From: Rubrivivax sp.
GTDB lineage: Bacteria > Pseudomonadota > Gammaproteobacteria > Burkholderiales > Burkholderiaceae_C
Assembly: GCA_027484885.1 (NCBI GenBank)
Contig: JAIXSD010000007.1
Location: 1-17,199, forward strand
Direction: 5' to 3'
Length of the DNA: 17,199 bases
Shown: positions 1-8,919 of the stretch, in pieces
How positions within the stretch are numbered: the stretch's first letter is position 1
How the letters are laid out: every line of letters begins with the position of its first letter
Notes under the pieces: generated by a model
Databases searched by the model: none
Seen by the model: the letters and a program-made list of their open reading frames with translations, nothing else
What the model was told of the DNA's origin: nothing
Position numbers and translations under genes: made by a program

Positions 1-2054
1 CAGGCGCTGCGGAAGTCCTGCAGCCAGCGCCGCCGTTCGCGCCACCCCGTGGCTTGGGCTTCGGCGCCCCGGCCGTAGCGGGCGAGCTCTTGCGATTGCA
101 GCAGGCGCGCGGCGGCCTCAGCTCGCTCGCCAAAGCGAGCGCGCAGCAACAGCGCCCAGGTGCCTGGCCCTTGATGCGGGGCGGCCTCGCGCAGACCCAG
201 GGCCTGCAGCTCACGCAAGACCTGGCCCCGCTGTCGGCTCCAGGCGTCTTGCGGGCGGTGGCGCTGCCAGAGGTTCCACACAGCGCCCAGCAGGCCCAGG
301 GCGGCGATCACGCCGGCGCAGAGCTGGCCCAGGGCGGCCCAATCGGGCTGGCTGACGCCCAGCTGCTTGAGCAGGTCGAACTGGTTCTGGCGCGAGTAGT
401 TGAGCACCTGCTGCTGCCAGCGGTTGTTCAGCACTTCCCAGCCCCGGCGCAGGTTCAGCCACAGCGTGGGGTTGATCTGGCCCAGGGCATTGGCCAGCAC
501 GCCCGGCGGCGGACGCAAGGCCTGACCCTGCAGCACCCGTTCGGGCGCCACTGCGGCCGTGGGGTCGGCGCGCAGCCAGCCGCGGCCGGGCAGCCAGTAC
601 TCGGCCCAGGCGTGGGCATTGCTGTTGCGCACGATCCAGTAGCCGTCTTGCGGCTGCGGGTCCAGGCCCTGGAAGCCGGTCACCACCCGCGCCGGCACGC
701 CCATGGCTCGCAGCACCACCACAAAGGCCGAGGCAAAGTGTTCGCAAAAGCCCAGGCGCCGGTCCAGCCAGAACTCATCGATCAGATGCGGCGACTCGGC
801 GCCGTAGCGGCCCGGCGCGAGCGTGTAGGTGAAGTCGGCGCTGCGGATGTGGGCCAGCACCGCCTCGACCAGGCGGGGCGTCAGCTGCGCTTCCTCCAGG
901 CCTGCATAGCGCGGCTGGCGGCGCAGATCGGCCGCCCATTGCAGGGTGCGTGGGTTCAGGCCCGGTGGCAGGTCCAGGTAGTTCTGCAGCACCAGCTCGT
1001 TCTGCTGCGGGCCATGGCGGTAGTCGCGGTAGGCGCTGGTGTTCAGGCGCAGGCGCTCGGTGATGGGCCGCGGGGCCTGCCACTGCAGCTCCGGCGCGCG
1101 GCGCAGGCTCAGCCCGTCCAGCTCCAGGGCCTCGCCGGCCTGGCCGGGGCTCATCTCCAGCAGAGGCAGCACGCTGATGCGCAGCGGCTCCAGGGTCAGC
1201 TCGTAGCGCAGGGGTGCGCCGCTCAGGGTCAGCTTGTCGCTGCGGCCGGGCCAGGTCTGCGGCGCGGGCCGCCAGCTGCGGCCGTCAAACTGGGCCAGCA
1301 CCGGGCCGCGGAAGTAGCGCGCCTCGGGCGGTGGCGGCGCCTGATCGCCCTCGAAGCGCAGGCGCATGGCCACTGCCTCGTCGTTGGCGATCTCGGCCAT
1401 GGCGCCAAAGTCCATTGTGTTGGACAGGCCGGTGCGGCCGACAGCATCCGTCGGCACACCCCAAAGTGGCGCGATGCGCGGGAACAGCAGAAAGAGCAGC
1501 ACCATCACCGGCAGGCCCCAGGCCGTGGTGCGCGCCGCTTGACTTGCAGCCATGCGCAGGCTGGGCTGGCCCACCGGCATTTGCGCCAGCACCAGGGCGC
1601 TGAGCAAGGCCCAGACGCTGACCAGCATCCACAGCGCCGTCAGCAGCGACTGGGAGTAGAAGAAGTTGGTCAGCACCAGAAAGAAGCCGAGGAAGAACAC
1701 GACGAAGGCGTCGCGCCGCGCGCGCAGCTCCAGGGTCTTGAGCGCCATCAGCATCACCAGCATGGTGATGCCGGCCTCGCGGCCCAGCAGGGTGCGGTGG
1801 GTCGACCAGGTCAGCGCGGCGGTGAGCAGCAGCACGGCCACCAGGGCCCAGCGCCCAGGCAAGGCCTGACCCCGCCAGGCCAGCCAGCCGCGCCAGCCCA
1901 GCACCAGGGCGGTGATCCCGCTGGCCCAGGCCGGCAGGTGGTCGAGATGGGGCAGCAAGACCGCGGCGATGGTGGCCAGCAGGAACAGCGTGTCGCGCGT
2001 CTCGCGCGGCAGGCTGCCCGAGCGCTGGAACCAGGGGAGGGCGCCGCGGCTCAT
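1..2054 (-). CDS. tgpA: TgpA-type membrane transglutaminase (DUF3488/transglutaminase-like), 3' end beyond window
   Basis: The frame is open from an ATG at 2054 down to the window edge, giving 684 codons, about the full family length, so only the last residues are missing. Residues 1-195 hold about six membrane helices (DUF3488 region). A periplasmic transglutaminase-like domain follows, with the Cys-His-Asp triad visible as Cys437 (GFCEHFAS), His481 (NAHAWAEYW) and Asp497 (RADPTA). Another helix lies near residues 556-580, followed by an Arg/Gln-rich C-terminal tail. The start codon overlaps the DUF58 stop as ATGA, which indicates translational coupling. Known family: TgpA of Pseudomonas aeruginosa, an inner-membrane protein with a periplasmic transglutaminase domain, usually encoded with MoxR and DUF58 genes. 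The physiological substrate cannot be read from sequence. Confidence 0.9.
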   Translation of the reverse strand, partial: MSRGALPWFQRSGSLPRETRDTLFLLATIAAVLLPHLDHLPAWASGITALVLGWRGWLAWRGQALPGRWALVAVLLLTAALTWSTHRTLLGREAGITMLVMLMALKTLELRARRDAFVVFFLGFFLVLTNFFYSQSLLTALWMLVSVWALLSALVLAQMPVGQPSLRMAASQAARTTAWGLPVMVLLFLLFPRIAPLWGVPTDAVGRTGLSNTMDFGAMAEIANDEAVAMRLRFEGDQAPPPPEARYFRGPVLAQFDGRSWRPAPQTWPGRSDKLTLSGAPLRYELTLEPLRISVLPLLEMSPGQAGEALELDGLSLRRAPELQWQAPRPITERLRLNTSAYRDYRHGPQQNELVLQNYLDLPPGLNPRTLQWAADLRRQPRYAGLEEAQLTPRLVEAVLAHIRSADFTYTLAPGRYGAESPHLIDEFWLDRRLGFCEHFASAFVVVLRAMGVPARVVTGFQGLDPQPQDGYWIVRNSNAHAWAEYWLPGRGWLRADPTAAVAPERVLQGQALRPPPGVLANALGQINPTLWLNLRRGWEVLNNRWQQQVLNYSRQNQFDLLKQLGVSQPDWAALGQLCAGVIAALGLLGAVWNLWQRHRPQDAWSRQRGQVLRELQALGLREAAPHQGPGTWALLLRARFGERAEAAARLLQSQELARYGRGAEAQATGWRERRRWLQDFRSA

Positions 2055-3112
2055 GCTTCGCCCTCGTCCCCGGTATGGCTCATGGACTCGGCCCGACCAT
2101 GCCGGGCCAGGGCCCGCAAGCAGTCTTGCTGGTGGGCCGCGCCGAGGGCGGGCGGCCATACCTGGCCGTCCAGGCGCAGGCCGTAGGGGCGCTGCAAGCC
2201 TTCTGCCGCCAGCAGCCAGGCGCACAGGCGCGACAGGCGTTGCTCTTCATCGGTCAGGCCGGCGGTGTCGCGCCAGTCCAGCCACAGCTCTTGCGCGGCC
2301 AGGGCCTGGCTGTCGCGCACCCAGAGCGGCGCGCCATGCACGCCGCTGTCCAGGCTCAGTGCGGCTTTCTTCCAGAGCACCTGGCGCATGGAGTCGCCGC
2401 GCTGGTAGCCGCGCACGCCGTCCAGCTCCAGCCCGGCCTGGCGCAGGGCGCGGGGCTGGGCTTGCGCCTGGCCCTCTCCGCCGCCGGCGCTCTCGGGAAA
2501 AGGCGGTGGCGAGCGCTCGGGCTGCGGGTAGACCCAGAGCCGGGCCGCGGGCCGCCAGACGCTCCAGGCGCGGAACAGGCCGAGCGGAAAGCGGCTCATG
2601 ATCTGCAAGGCCGGCAGTGGGTGGTGGCCGCGCGCCGGGCTGGCAAAGCGCAGCTGCAGCGTGGCCTGGTCGCGCGCCGGCACATCGGTCCAGGCGAACT
2701 CGCGGGCGGTCTTGAAGCTGGACAGGCGCTGCGGATGCACGGCCAGGCCCACGCCCCAGCGCGGCCGCGGGCTGTTGTTGTGCAGGCGCAGCTCCAGCTG
2801 CACATCGTCGCCCGCGAACACCGGCTCGGGCGGCTTGAGCGCCAAATCCAGCCCTTGCAAATTGCCGTGCGTGCTGTGCATGGAAGCCAGGCCCGCACCG
2901 CCCAGCAAAAAGGTCAGCAAATAGCCCAGGCTCAGCTGCTCGTTGATCGAGGCCAGCAGCAGCACCAGCAAGGTGGCGCAGAAGAACAGCCCCGGCCGGC
3001 TGGGCAGGATGTAGAGCTTGCGCTGGCTCAAATGCCACTGGTCGCTGCGCTGATGGCGGGCCAGCCACCAGGCCTGCCAGCGCTGGCGCAGGCCCTTCGC
3101 GGCCGCGCTCAT
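2051..3112 (-). CDS. DUF58 domain-containing membrane protein
   Basis: This is a 353-residue protein if started at the ATG at 3112. Two hydrophobic segments (about residues 41-56 and 60-77) are followed by a beta-rich stretch. The DUF58 signature is RGYQRGD at about residues 234-240, followed by MRQVLWKKAA. The frame stays open to an ATG at 3205 that would overlap the ATPase gene. I chose 3112 because GGGGAG lies 8 bases before it and the extra 31 residues are low-complexity and unlike the family. The gene sits between a MoxR ATPase and a TgpA transglutaminase. This MoxR-DUF58-transglutaminase order is a widespread conserved cluster, with DUF58 proteins thought to be handled by the AAA+ partner. 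The molecular function of DUF58 is not established. Confidence 0.88.
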   Translation of the reverse strand: MSAAAKGLRQRWQAWWLARHQRSDQWHLSQRKLYILPSRPGLFFCATLLVLLLASINEQLSLGYLLTFLLGGAGLASMHSTHGNLQGLDLALKPPEPVFAGDDVQLELRLHNNSPRPRWGVGLAVHPQRLSSFKTAREFAWTDVPARDQATLQLRFASPARGHHPLPALQIMSRFPLGLFRAWSVWRPAARLWVYPQPERSPPPFPESAGGGEGQAQAQPRALRQAGLELDGVRGYQRGDSMRQVLWKKAALSLDSGVHGAPLWVRDSQALAAQELWLDWRDTAGLTDEEQRLSRLCAWLLAAEGLQRPYGLRLDGQVWPPALGAAHQQDCLRALARHGRAESMSHTGDEGEA

Positions 3113-3120
3113 GCCACGCG

Positions 3121-3126
3121 CTCCCC
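3121..3126 (-). promoter_or_regulatory. Ribosome binding site supporting the 3112 start of the DUF58 gene
   Basis: On the minus strand GGGGAG stands 8 bases before the ATG at 3112. The in-frame ATG at 3205 has no comparable site, so this favours the shorter DUF58 protein. Confidence 0.5.
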
Positions 3127-3182
3127 GCGATCGGGAAGCGCCGTGACCGCCGGGCACGACAAGATCTGCGTTGCCATCGGGC

Positions 3183-4127
<945 letters not shown>

Positions 4128-4186
4128 GCAAGACACCATAGCGGAAAACCGTGCGGCTGGTTCCGTTCCCCCAACTTTGCGCCCCC

Positions 4187-5122
4187 ATGTCGACAGCCTA
4201 TTTCAGCCACCCCGACTGCCGCCGGCATGACATGGGCCCTGGCCACCCGGAATGCCCGCAGCGCCTGACGGCTATCGACGACTGGCTGCTGGCCACCGGC
4301 ATCGACCAGGCCCTGGAGCGCCACGAGGCGCCGCTGGTGGACCTGGCGGCCGTGGAACGCGCGCACAGCCACAGCTATGTGGCCGAGCTGGCCGATCTGC
4401 TGAAGGGCCTGGCCGAGCGGGGTGAGTCGCATGCGGTGGATCCCGACACCGTGGCCACGCCGCACACCTGGGCCGCCACCTTGCGCGCCGCGGGCGCGGC
4501 CGTGCGGGCCACCGATCTGGTGATTGATGGGGGCGCCGAGAATGCGTTTTGCGCCGTGCGCCCGCCGGGCCACCATGCCACGCGTGACCAGACCATGGGC
4601 TTTTGCTTCTTCAACAATGTGGCCGTGGCGGCGCGCCATGCCCTGGACGACCGCGGCTTGAAGCGCGTGGCCATCGTCGACTTTGATGTGCACCACGGCA
4701 ACGGCACCGAGGACATCATCGCCGGCGACGATCGCGTGCTGATGGTCAGCATCTTTCAGCACCCGCTCTATCCCTACAACGGCGCCGTGCCCAAGGGCGA
4801 GAACATGGTCAATGTGCCGGTGCCGGCCTACACCCGGGGCATGGAGGTGCGCTCCATGATCGAGGCCATGTGGCTGCCGGCGCTGGAGCGATTCAAGCCG
4901 CAGATGATCTTCATCTCGGCGGGCTTTGATGCCCACCGCGAGGACGATCTGGGTCAGCTCGGCCTTGTGGAATCCGACTACGAATGGATCACCCAGCGTA
5001 TCAAGGACGTGGCCATGCGCCATGCCCAGGGCCGCATCGTGTCCTGCCTGGAAGGCGGTTACAACCTCGATGCGCTGGCGCGCAGCGTGGGTGTGCATCT
5101 GCGGGTGCTGGCCGGCATCTGA
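4187..5122 (+). CDS. HDAC-family zinc-dependent deacetylase (class II HDAC/acetylpolyamine amidohydrolase-like)
   Basis: A 311-residue protein begins MSTAYFSHPDC; I chose the ATG at 4187 over the GTG at 4151 because this matches the usual family N-terminus. The tandem active-site histidines are H129 and H130 in RPPGHHA. The zinc ligands are D167 and H169 in DFDVHHGNG, and D248 in SAGFDAH. The transition-state tyrosine is Y292 in LEGGYN. All catalytic residues are present, so the enzyme should be active. Family members remove acetyl groups from lysines, polyamines or small amides, and the substrate cannot be decided here. No signal peptide is seen, so it should be cytoplasmic. It is divergent from the MoxR operon and probably transcribed alone. 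Confidence 0.93.
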   Translation: MSTAYFSHPDCRRHDMGPGHPECPQRLTAIDDWLLATGIDQALERHEAPLVDLAAVERAHSHSYVAELADLLKGLAERGESHAVDPDTVATPHTWAATLRAAGAAVRATDLVIDGGAENAFCAVRPPGHHATRDQTMGFCFFNNVAVAARHALDDRGLKRVAIVDFDVHHGNGTEDIIAGDDRVLMVSIFQHPLYPYNGAVPKGENMVNVPVPAYTRGMEVRSMIEAMWLPALERFKPQMIFISAGFDAHREDDLGQLGLVESDYEWITQRIKDVAMRHAQGRIVSCLEGGYNLDALARSVGVHLRVLAGI

Positions 5123-5158
5123 GGCCGCGCCGCTGCGGCCGACTTGCTTCCTTTTTTT
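5123..5158 (+). terminator. Possible intrinsic terminator after the HDAC-family gene
   Basis: Immediately after the stop codon, GGCCGC (5123-5128) pairs with GCGGCC (5135-5140) around a 6-base loop. A run of seven T follows at 5152-5158. The 11-base gap between stem and T-run makes it atypical. Confidence 0.35.
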
Positions 5159-5211
5159 GAACCTTTTTCTGGATTCACGCCGGCTTCACAGAGCCGCGTT
5201 TCACTGAACGC

Positions 5212-6498
5212 ATGAGTAGCAGCAGCAATAGCAACAGCAAGCCGATCGGTTTCGAAGAACTGCAAGCCCTGACCGCGGCCCTGTTCAGCCCGACCGCCTT
5301 GGTCGGCCTGGCGGTGCTGGTGGCCTGCCTGGGCCTGTCCTGGCTGGTGGTCAGCGTGCTGAACCGGCGTGTGGCCCACCGGCCGGCGTCCGTGCTGTTT
5401 GGCCGTCATGTGGTGGACGGCGCCCTGTTCCCGGTGCTGGCCCTGCTGCTGGCCTTGCTGGCCAAGCAGGTGCTGCCGCATTTCGGCCTGTCGCCAGCGG
5501 TGTTCAAGCTGGCGGTGCCGGTGCTGGTGTCCCTGCTCGCGATCCGCATGACGGTGCGCGTGCTCAGCGCGGCCATGCCCACCTCGGGTCTGGTCAAGGT
5601 GATCGAGCGCACCGTGTCCTGGATGGCCTGGGGCGGCTCCATCCTCTGGGTCACGGGCGTGCTGCCCTGGTTCCTGGAGGAACTCGACGCGATCGACTTC
5701 AAGGTCGGCGTGACCAAGATCTCGCTGCGCAATCTGATCGAAGGCTCCTTCACCGCGGTGGTGGTGCTGGTGCTGGCCTTGTGGGTGTCGTCCGTGATCG
5801 AGGCGCGCTTGCTGCGCGGTGGTGGCATGGACCTGTCCCTGCGCAAGATCGCCGCCAACATCACCCGGGCCTTGCTCTTGCTGGTGGGCTTGTTGTTTGC
5901 CTTGTCGGCGGCCGGCATCGACCTGACGGCGCTCGGTGTGCTCGGCGGCGCGTTGGGTGTGGGTATCGGTCTGGGCCTGCAGCGCCTGGCCGCCAATTAC
6001 GTCTCGGGCTTTGTCATCCTGGCCGAGCGCTCGCTGCGCATCGGCGACATGGTGCGGGTCGACAATTTCGAGGGTCGCATCAGCGACATCAAGACCCGTT
6101 ACACCGTGATCCGCGCGCTCAATGGCCGCGAGGCCGTGGTGCCCAACGAGATGATGATCACCCAGCGGGTGGAGAACTCCTCGCTGGCCGACCCCAAGGT
6201 GCTGCTCAGCACCGTGGTGCAGGTGGCTTACGGGACCGATGTCGAGGACCTGATCCCCAAGCTGGTGGCCCGGGTGGGTGAGGTGCCCCGGGTGCTCAGT
6301 GAACCTGGTCCTTCGGTGCAGCTGAGCAGCTTTGCCGCCGATGGCCTGGAGCTGACCGTGTTCTTCTGGATCGCCGATCCCGAGAACGGCCAGGGCGGCG
6401 TGCGCTCGGATGTGAACCTGGCAATCCTGCGCCTGCTCAACGGCATGAACATCGAGATCCCGTTCCCGCAGCGGGTGGTGCGCCAGGCCGGGGCTTGA
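5212..6498 (+). CDS. MscS-family mechanosensitive ion channel
   Basis: This 428-residue inner-membrane protein is predicted to open when membrane tension rises during hypo-osmotic shock. Hydrophobic segments lie at about residues 27-50, 68-88, 95-115, 135-152, 180-196 and 217-235. The Gly/Ala-rich pore helix is at about 238-260 (LGGALGVGIGLGLQ), followed by the MscS beta domain with GDMVRV and the VVPNEMM segment at 309-315. It is longer than the 286-residue E. coli MscS because of extra N-terminal helices, a common architecture. The N-terminus is a short Ser/Asn low-complexity tract (residues 2-9) ahead of the first helix. No strong ribosome binding site precedes the ATG. It follows the HDAC-family gene by 89 bases but shows no functional link to it. 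Confidence 0.92.
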   Translation: MSSSSNSNSKPIGFEELQALTAALFSPTALVGLAVLVACLGLSWLVVSVLNRRVAHRPASVLFGRHVVDGALFPVLALLLALLAKQVLPHFGLSPAVFKLAVPVLVSLLAIRMTVRVLSAAMPTSGLVKVIERTVSWMAWGGSILWVTGVLPWFLEELDAIDFKVGVTKISLRNLIEGSFTAVVVLVLALWVSSVIEARLLRGGGMDLSLRKIAANITRALLLLVGLLFALSAAGIDLTALGVLGGALGVGIGLGLQRLAANYVSGFVILAERSLRIGDMVRVDNFEGRISDIKTRYTVIRALNGREAVVPNEMMITQRVENSSLADPKVLLSTVVQVAYGTDVEDLIPKLVARVGEVPRVLSEPGPSVQLSSFAADGLELTVFFWIADPENGQGGVRSDVNLAILRLLNGMNIEIPFPQRVVRQAGA

Positions 6499-6515
6499 TG
6501 GCGTGCGCGGGGCGC

Positions 6516-6543
6516 TTGACCGCAGCGCCCGACACGCTACAGT
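6516..6543 (+). promoter_or_regulatory. Candidate sigma70-type promoter for the secreted unknown gene
   Basis: TTGACC (6516-6521) and TACAGT (6538-6543) are separated by 16 bases, close to the TTGACA/TATAAT consensus. It begins 18 bases after the mscS stop codon and would give a leader of about 85 bases before the ATG at 6635. Confidence 0.55.
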
Positions 6544-6634
6544 CTGCGTGCTTGATTTTGATAACCACAATCCACAGCGGTGCCAGTCACTGACTGATTG
6601 ACCGCGCAGATGAAAAGAAAAGGGAGGCCGTGCA

Positions 6635-7093
6635 ATGAAGAGCCATTGGAAGACTTTGTCGGTGCTGGGTTTGGCGCTGGGCTTGCAAGCCCAGGCCCAT
6701 GAGCCAGCGGGTGTTGAAGCGCGCAAGCTGTACGAGCTCAGCCTCGAGACCAATGTCGGAGGCAGGCAGGAGTTCATCAAGACCCAGCTGACCGAGTCCG
6801 TGCCCAGCAGGCTGGAGGTGACTGCCGCCGCAGGGTCGGGTTTGAAGGGCTACAAGGTCGAGAGTCTGCTGGTTCGCAAGCCGGCGGCCGGCAACAAAGG
6901 CCCCAGCCACCTTTTGCAGGTGCAGATTTATCAGCAGAACGGCAGCGGCTGGCAGCTGATGTACGAGCCCAAGCTGGCCGTCGATTTGGACCTGCCCAGC
7001 AGTCTGAATTTGAGCGATGCAGACCAGAAGCAGTTCCTGCGCCTTGCGGTGCGACCTGCAAGTGCGCCCGTGGCGCCGGCGCTCGCCCAGTAA
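6635..7093 (+). CDS. Secreted protein of unknown function
   Basis: I do not recognise a family for this 152-residue protein. The start is well supported by GGGAGG at 6622-6627, 7 bases before the ATG. The N-terminus is a classical signal peptide: positive MKSHWK, then a hydrophobic core, then QAQA with likely cleavage after residue 21 and a mature start at HEP. The mature part (about 131 residues) is polar and mixed alpha/beta in character, with no cysteines and no repeats, and ends in an Ala/Pro-rich tail. It is probably periplasmic. It has its own promoter candidate at 6516 and a terminator at 7150, so it is likely monocistronic. Confidence 0.75.
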   Translation: MKSHWKTLSVLGLALGLQAQAHEPAGVEARKLYELSLETNVGGRQEFIKTQLTESVPSRLEVTAAAGSGLKGYKVESLLVRKPAAGNKGPSHLLQVQIYQQNGSGWQLMYEPKLAVDLDLPSSLNLSDADQKQFLRLAVRPASAPVAPALAQ

Positions 7094-7149
7094 CCGGGCT
7101 CGCTCTTTCGACCGAGGCTCAGGGTCAAGAAGGCCGCTGAGCCCTCATG

Positions 7150-7179
7150 AAAAAAGCCGGCATCACTGCCGGCTTTTTG
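7150..7179. terminator. Bidirectional intrinsic terminator between the secreted unknown gene and fumarase
   Basis: GCCGGC (7156-7161) and GCCGGC (7168-7173) form a 6-bp stem with a 6-base loop. The stem is flanked by an A-run on the left (7150-7155) and a T-run on the right (7174-7178), so it works on both strands. It lies between two convergent genes and serves both. Confidence 0.85.
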
Positions 7180-7202
7180 TCTGGGGGCGATCTGCGCTTG
7201 AA

Positions 7203-8744
7203 TCAGCCCGCGTTCACTGGAATGCTCACCGTCTTGCCGCTGGCGATGCGCTCCTTCCAGTCGGCCGGGCCGGTGATGTGGGCGCTGGTGCCACCGGCAT
7301 CCACGGCCACGGTCACAGGCATGTCGACCACATCGAACTCGTAGATGGCTTCCATGCCCAGGTCGGCGAAGCCAACCACCGGCGCGGCCTTGATCGCCTT
7401 GCTGACCAGGTAGGCGGCGCCGCCTACGGCCATCAGGTAGGCGCTTTGGTTGTCCTTGATGGCTTCGATCGCCACCGGGCCGCGCTCGGCCTTGCCGACC
7501 ATGGCGATCAGGCCGGTCTTCTCCAGCATCATGCGGGTGAAGCCGTCCATGCGGGTGGCGGTGGTCGGGCCAGCGGGGCCGACCACTTCTTCGCGCACCG
7601 GGTCGACCGGGCCGACGTAGTAGATGACCCGGTTGGTGAAGTCCACCGGCAGCTTTTCGCCCTTGGCCAGCATGTCGGCGATGCGCTTGTGCGCGGCGTC
7701 GCGGCCGGTCAGCATCTTGCCGTTCAGAAGCAGGGTGTCGCCGGGCTTCCAGCTGGCCACTTCTTCCTTGGTCAGCGCATTCAGGTCGACGCGCTTGCTC
7801 TTGTTGTAGTCGGGTGCCCACTTCACATCGGGCCAGAGGTCCAGGCTGGGCGGCTCGATGAAGGCCGGGCCCGAGCCGTCGAGCACGAAGTGGCCGTGGC
7901 GGGTGGCGGCGCAGTTGGGGATCATGGCCACTGGCTTGCTGGCCGCGTGGGTGGGGTAGGTCTTGATCTTGATGTCCAGCACCGTGGTCAGGCCGCCCAG
8001 GCCTTGGGCGCCGATGCCCAGGGCATTGACCTTCTCGTAGAGCTCGATGCGCAGCTCTTCGAGCTTGTTCTGCGGGCCGCGGGCCAGCAGCTCGTACATG
8101 TCGATGTCGTCCATCAAGGACTCTTTGGCCATCAGCATGGCCTTCTCGGCCGTGCCACCGACGCCAATGCCCAGCATGCCTGGCGGGCACCAGCCCGCGC
8201 CCATCAGCGGCACGGTCTTGAGCACCCAGTCGACCAGGTTGTCGCTGGGGTTCATCATCACGAACTTGCTCTTGTTCTCCGAGCCACCGCCCTTGGCGGC
8301 CACCATCACATCGACCGTGTCACCGGGCACCAGGGTCATGTTGATGACGGCGGGCGTGTTGTCCTTGGTGTTCTTGCGCTCGAAGATCGGGTCGTTCAGC
8401 ACCGAGGCGCGCAGCTTGTTGTCCGGGTGGTTGTAGGCCTGGCGCACGCCTTCGTTGATCGCATCCTCGATCGAGCCGGGGAAGTCCACGAAGCGCACAT
8501 TCATGCCGATCTTCAGGAAGACGTTGACGATGCCGGTGTCCTGGCAGATCGGGCGGCGGCCCTCGGCGCACATCTTCGAGTTGGTCAGGATCTGCGCGAT
8601 CGCGTCCTTGGCGGCCGGGCTTTGCTCGCGCTCGTAGGCGCGGGCCAGGTGGGCGATGTAGTCAGCCGGGTGGTAGTAGCTGATGTATTGCAGGGCGCCG
8701 GCGACGCTGTCAACCAGATCTTGGTAGCGAATCTGTGTGCTCAT
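7203..8744 (-). CDS. fumA: Class I fumarate hydratase (iron-sulfur, FumA/FumB type)
   Basis: This enzyme interconverts fumarate and L-malate in the TCA cycle, using a [4Fe-4S] cluster as Lewis acid. The 513-residue length from the ATG at 8744 (MSTQIRYQDL) fits the single-chain class I family. The frame continues to 8846, but those 34 residues are unlike the family. The three cluster cysteines are C67 (RRPICQDTG), C186 (GAGWCPPG) and C278 (MIPNCAAT). Their spacing of 119 and 92 residues is nearly that of E. coli FumA. Family-typical GIGVGGTAEKA and GPAGPTTATRMDGFT segments are also visible. It is divergent from nhaA and ends at the shared terminator near 7150. Oxygen-sensitive enzymes of this class are often backed up by a class II FumC elsewhere; none is seen here. 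Confidence 0.96.
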   Translation of the reverse strand: MSTQIRYQDLVDSVAGALQYISYYHPADYIAHLARAYEREQSPAAKDAIAQILTNSKMCAEGRRPICQDTGIVNVFLKIGMNVRFVDFPGSIEDAINEGVRQAYNHPDNKLRASVLNDPIFERKNTKDNTPAVINMTLVPGDTVDVMVAAKGGGSENKSKFVMMNPSDNLVDWVLKTVPLMGAGWCPPGMLGIGVGGTAEKAMLMAKESLMDDIDMYELLARGPQNKLEELRIELYEKVNALGIGAQGLGGLTTVLDIKIKTYPTHAASKPVAMIPNCAATRHGHFVLDGSGPAFIEPPSLDLWPDVKWAPDYNKSKRVDLNALTKEEVASWKPGDTLLLNGKMLTGRDAAHKRIADMLAKGEKLPVDFTNRVIYYVGPVDPVREEVVGPAGPTTATRMDGFTRMMLEKTGLIAMVGKAERGPVAIEAIKDNQSAYLMAVGGAAYLVSKAIKAAPVVGFADLGMEAIYEFDVVDMPVTVAVDAGGTSAHITGPADWKERIASGKTVSIPVNAG

Positions 8745-8797
8745 GGTGTGAGTCCGTACAGGGGAGGGGAGAAGTGGGAGGAACTGAGAAATTCTTG

Positions 8798-8810
8798 CGG
8801 CATCATGCCG
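8798..8810. repeat. Short perfect inverted repeat in the fumA-nhaA divergent intergenic region
   Basis: CGGCAT and ATGCCG flank a single central base, giving a 13-base palindromic site. It lies 54 bases before the fumarase start and 110 bases before the nhaA start. It could be an operator, but short palindromes also arise by chance in GC-rich DNA. Confidence 0.25.
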
Positions 8811-8904
8811 GGCTGAGCTTGCGGGGCGCTGAATGGGCCGGCACATCCAGGACGGGATGGCCGGTCGGGCGCGTCAAGTCAAGCATGCCCACCAGTGTAA
8901 TGTC

Positions 8905-8911
8905 GAGGAGG
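8905..8911 (+). promoter_or_regulatory. Ribosome binding site fixing the GTG start of nhaA
   Basis: GAGGAGG stands 8 bases before the GTG at 8920. It is the best Shine-Dalgarno match in this intergenic region and decides the nhaA start against upstream in-frame ATG codons at 8833 and 8857. Confidence 0.8.
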
Positions 8912-8919
8912 ATCCCGTC

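Noticed and set aside
54..2186. A 710-codon plus-strand open frame opposite tgpA.
   Set aside because: It is antisense to a gene with an intact catalytic triad, is rich in Gln/Ala/Gly/His as expected of a GC-rich shadow frame, and shows no domain.
6610..6699. A 29-codon frame starting at ATG 6610 that overlaps the start of the secreted protein.
   Set aside because: It has no ribosome binding site, and the main ATG at 6635 has a strong one, so an upstream regulatory peptide is not supported.
5059..6780. A 573-codon minus-strand open frame opposite mscS, and a similar one opposite the fumarase gene at 7017-8816.
   Set aside because: Both are His/Gln/Gly-rich antisense shadows of clearly identified genes.
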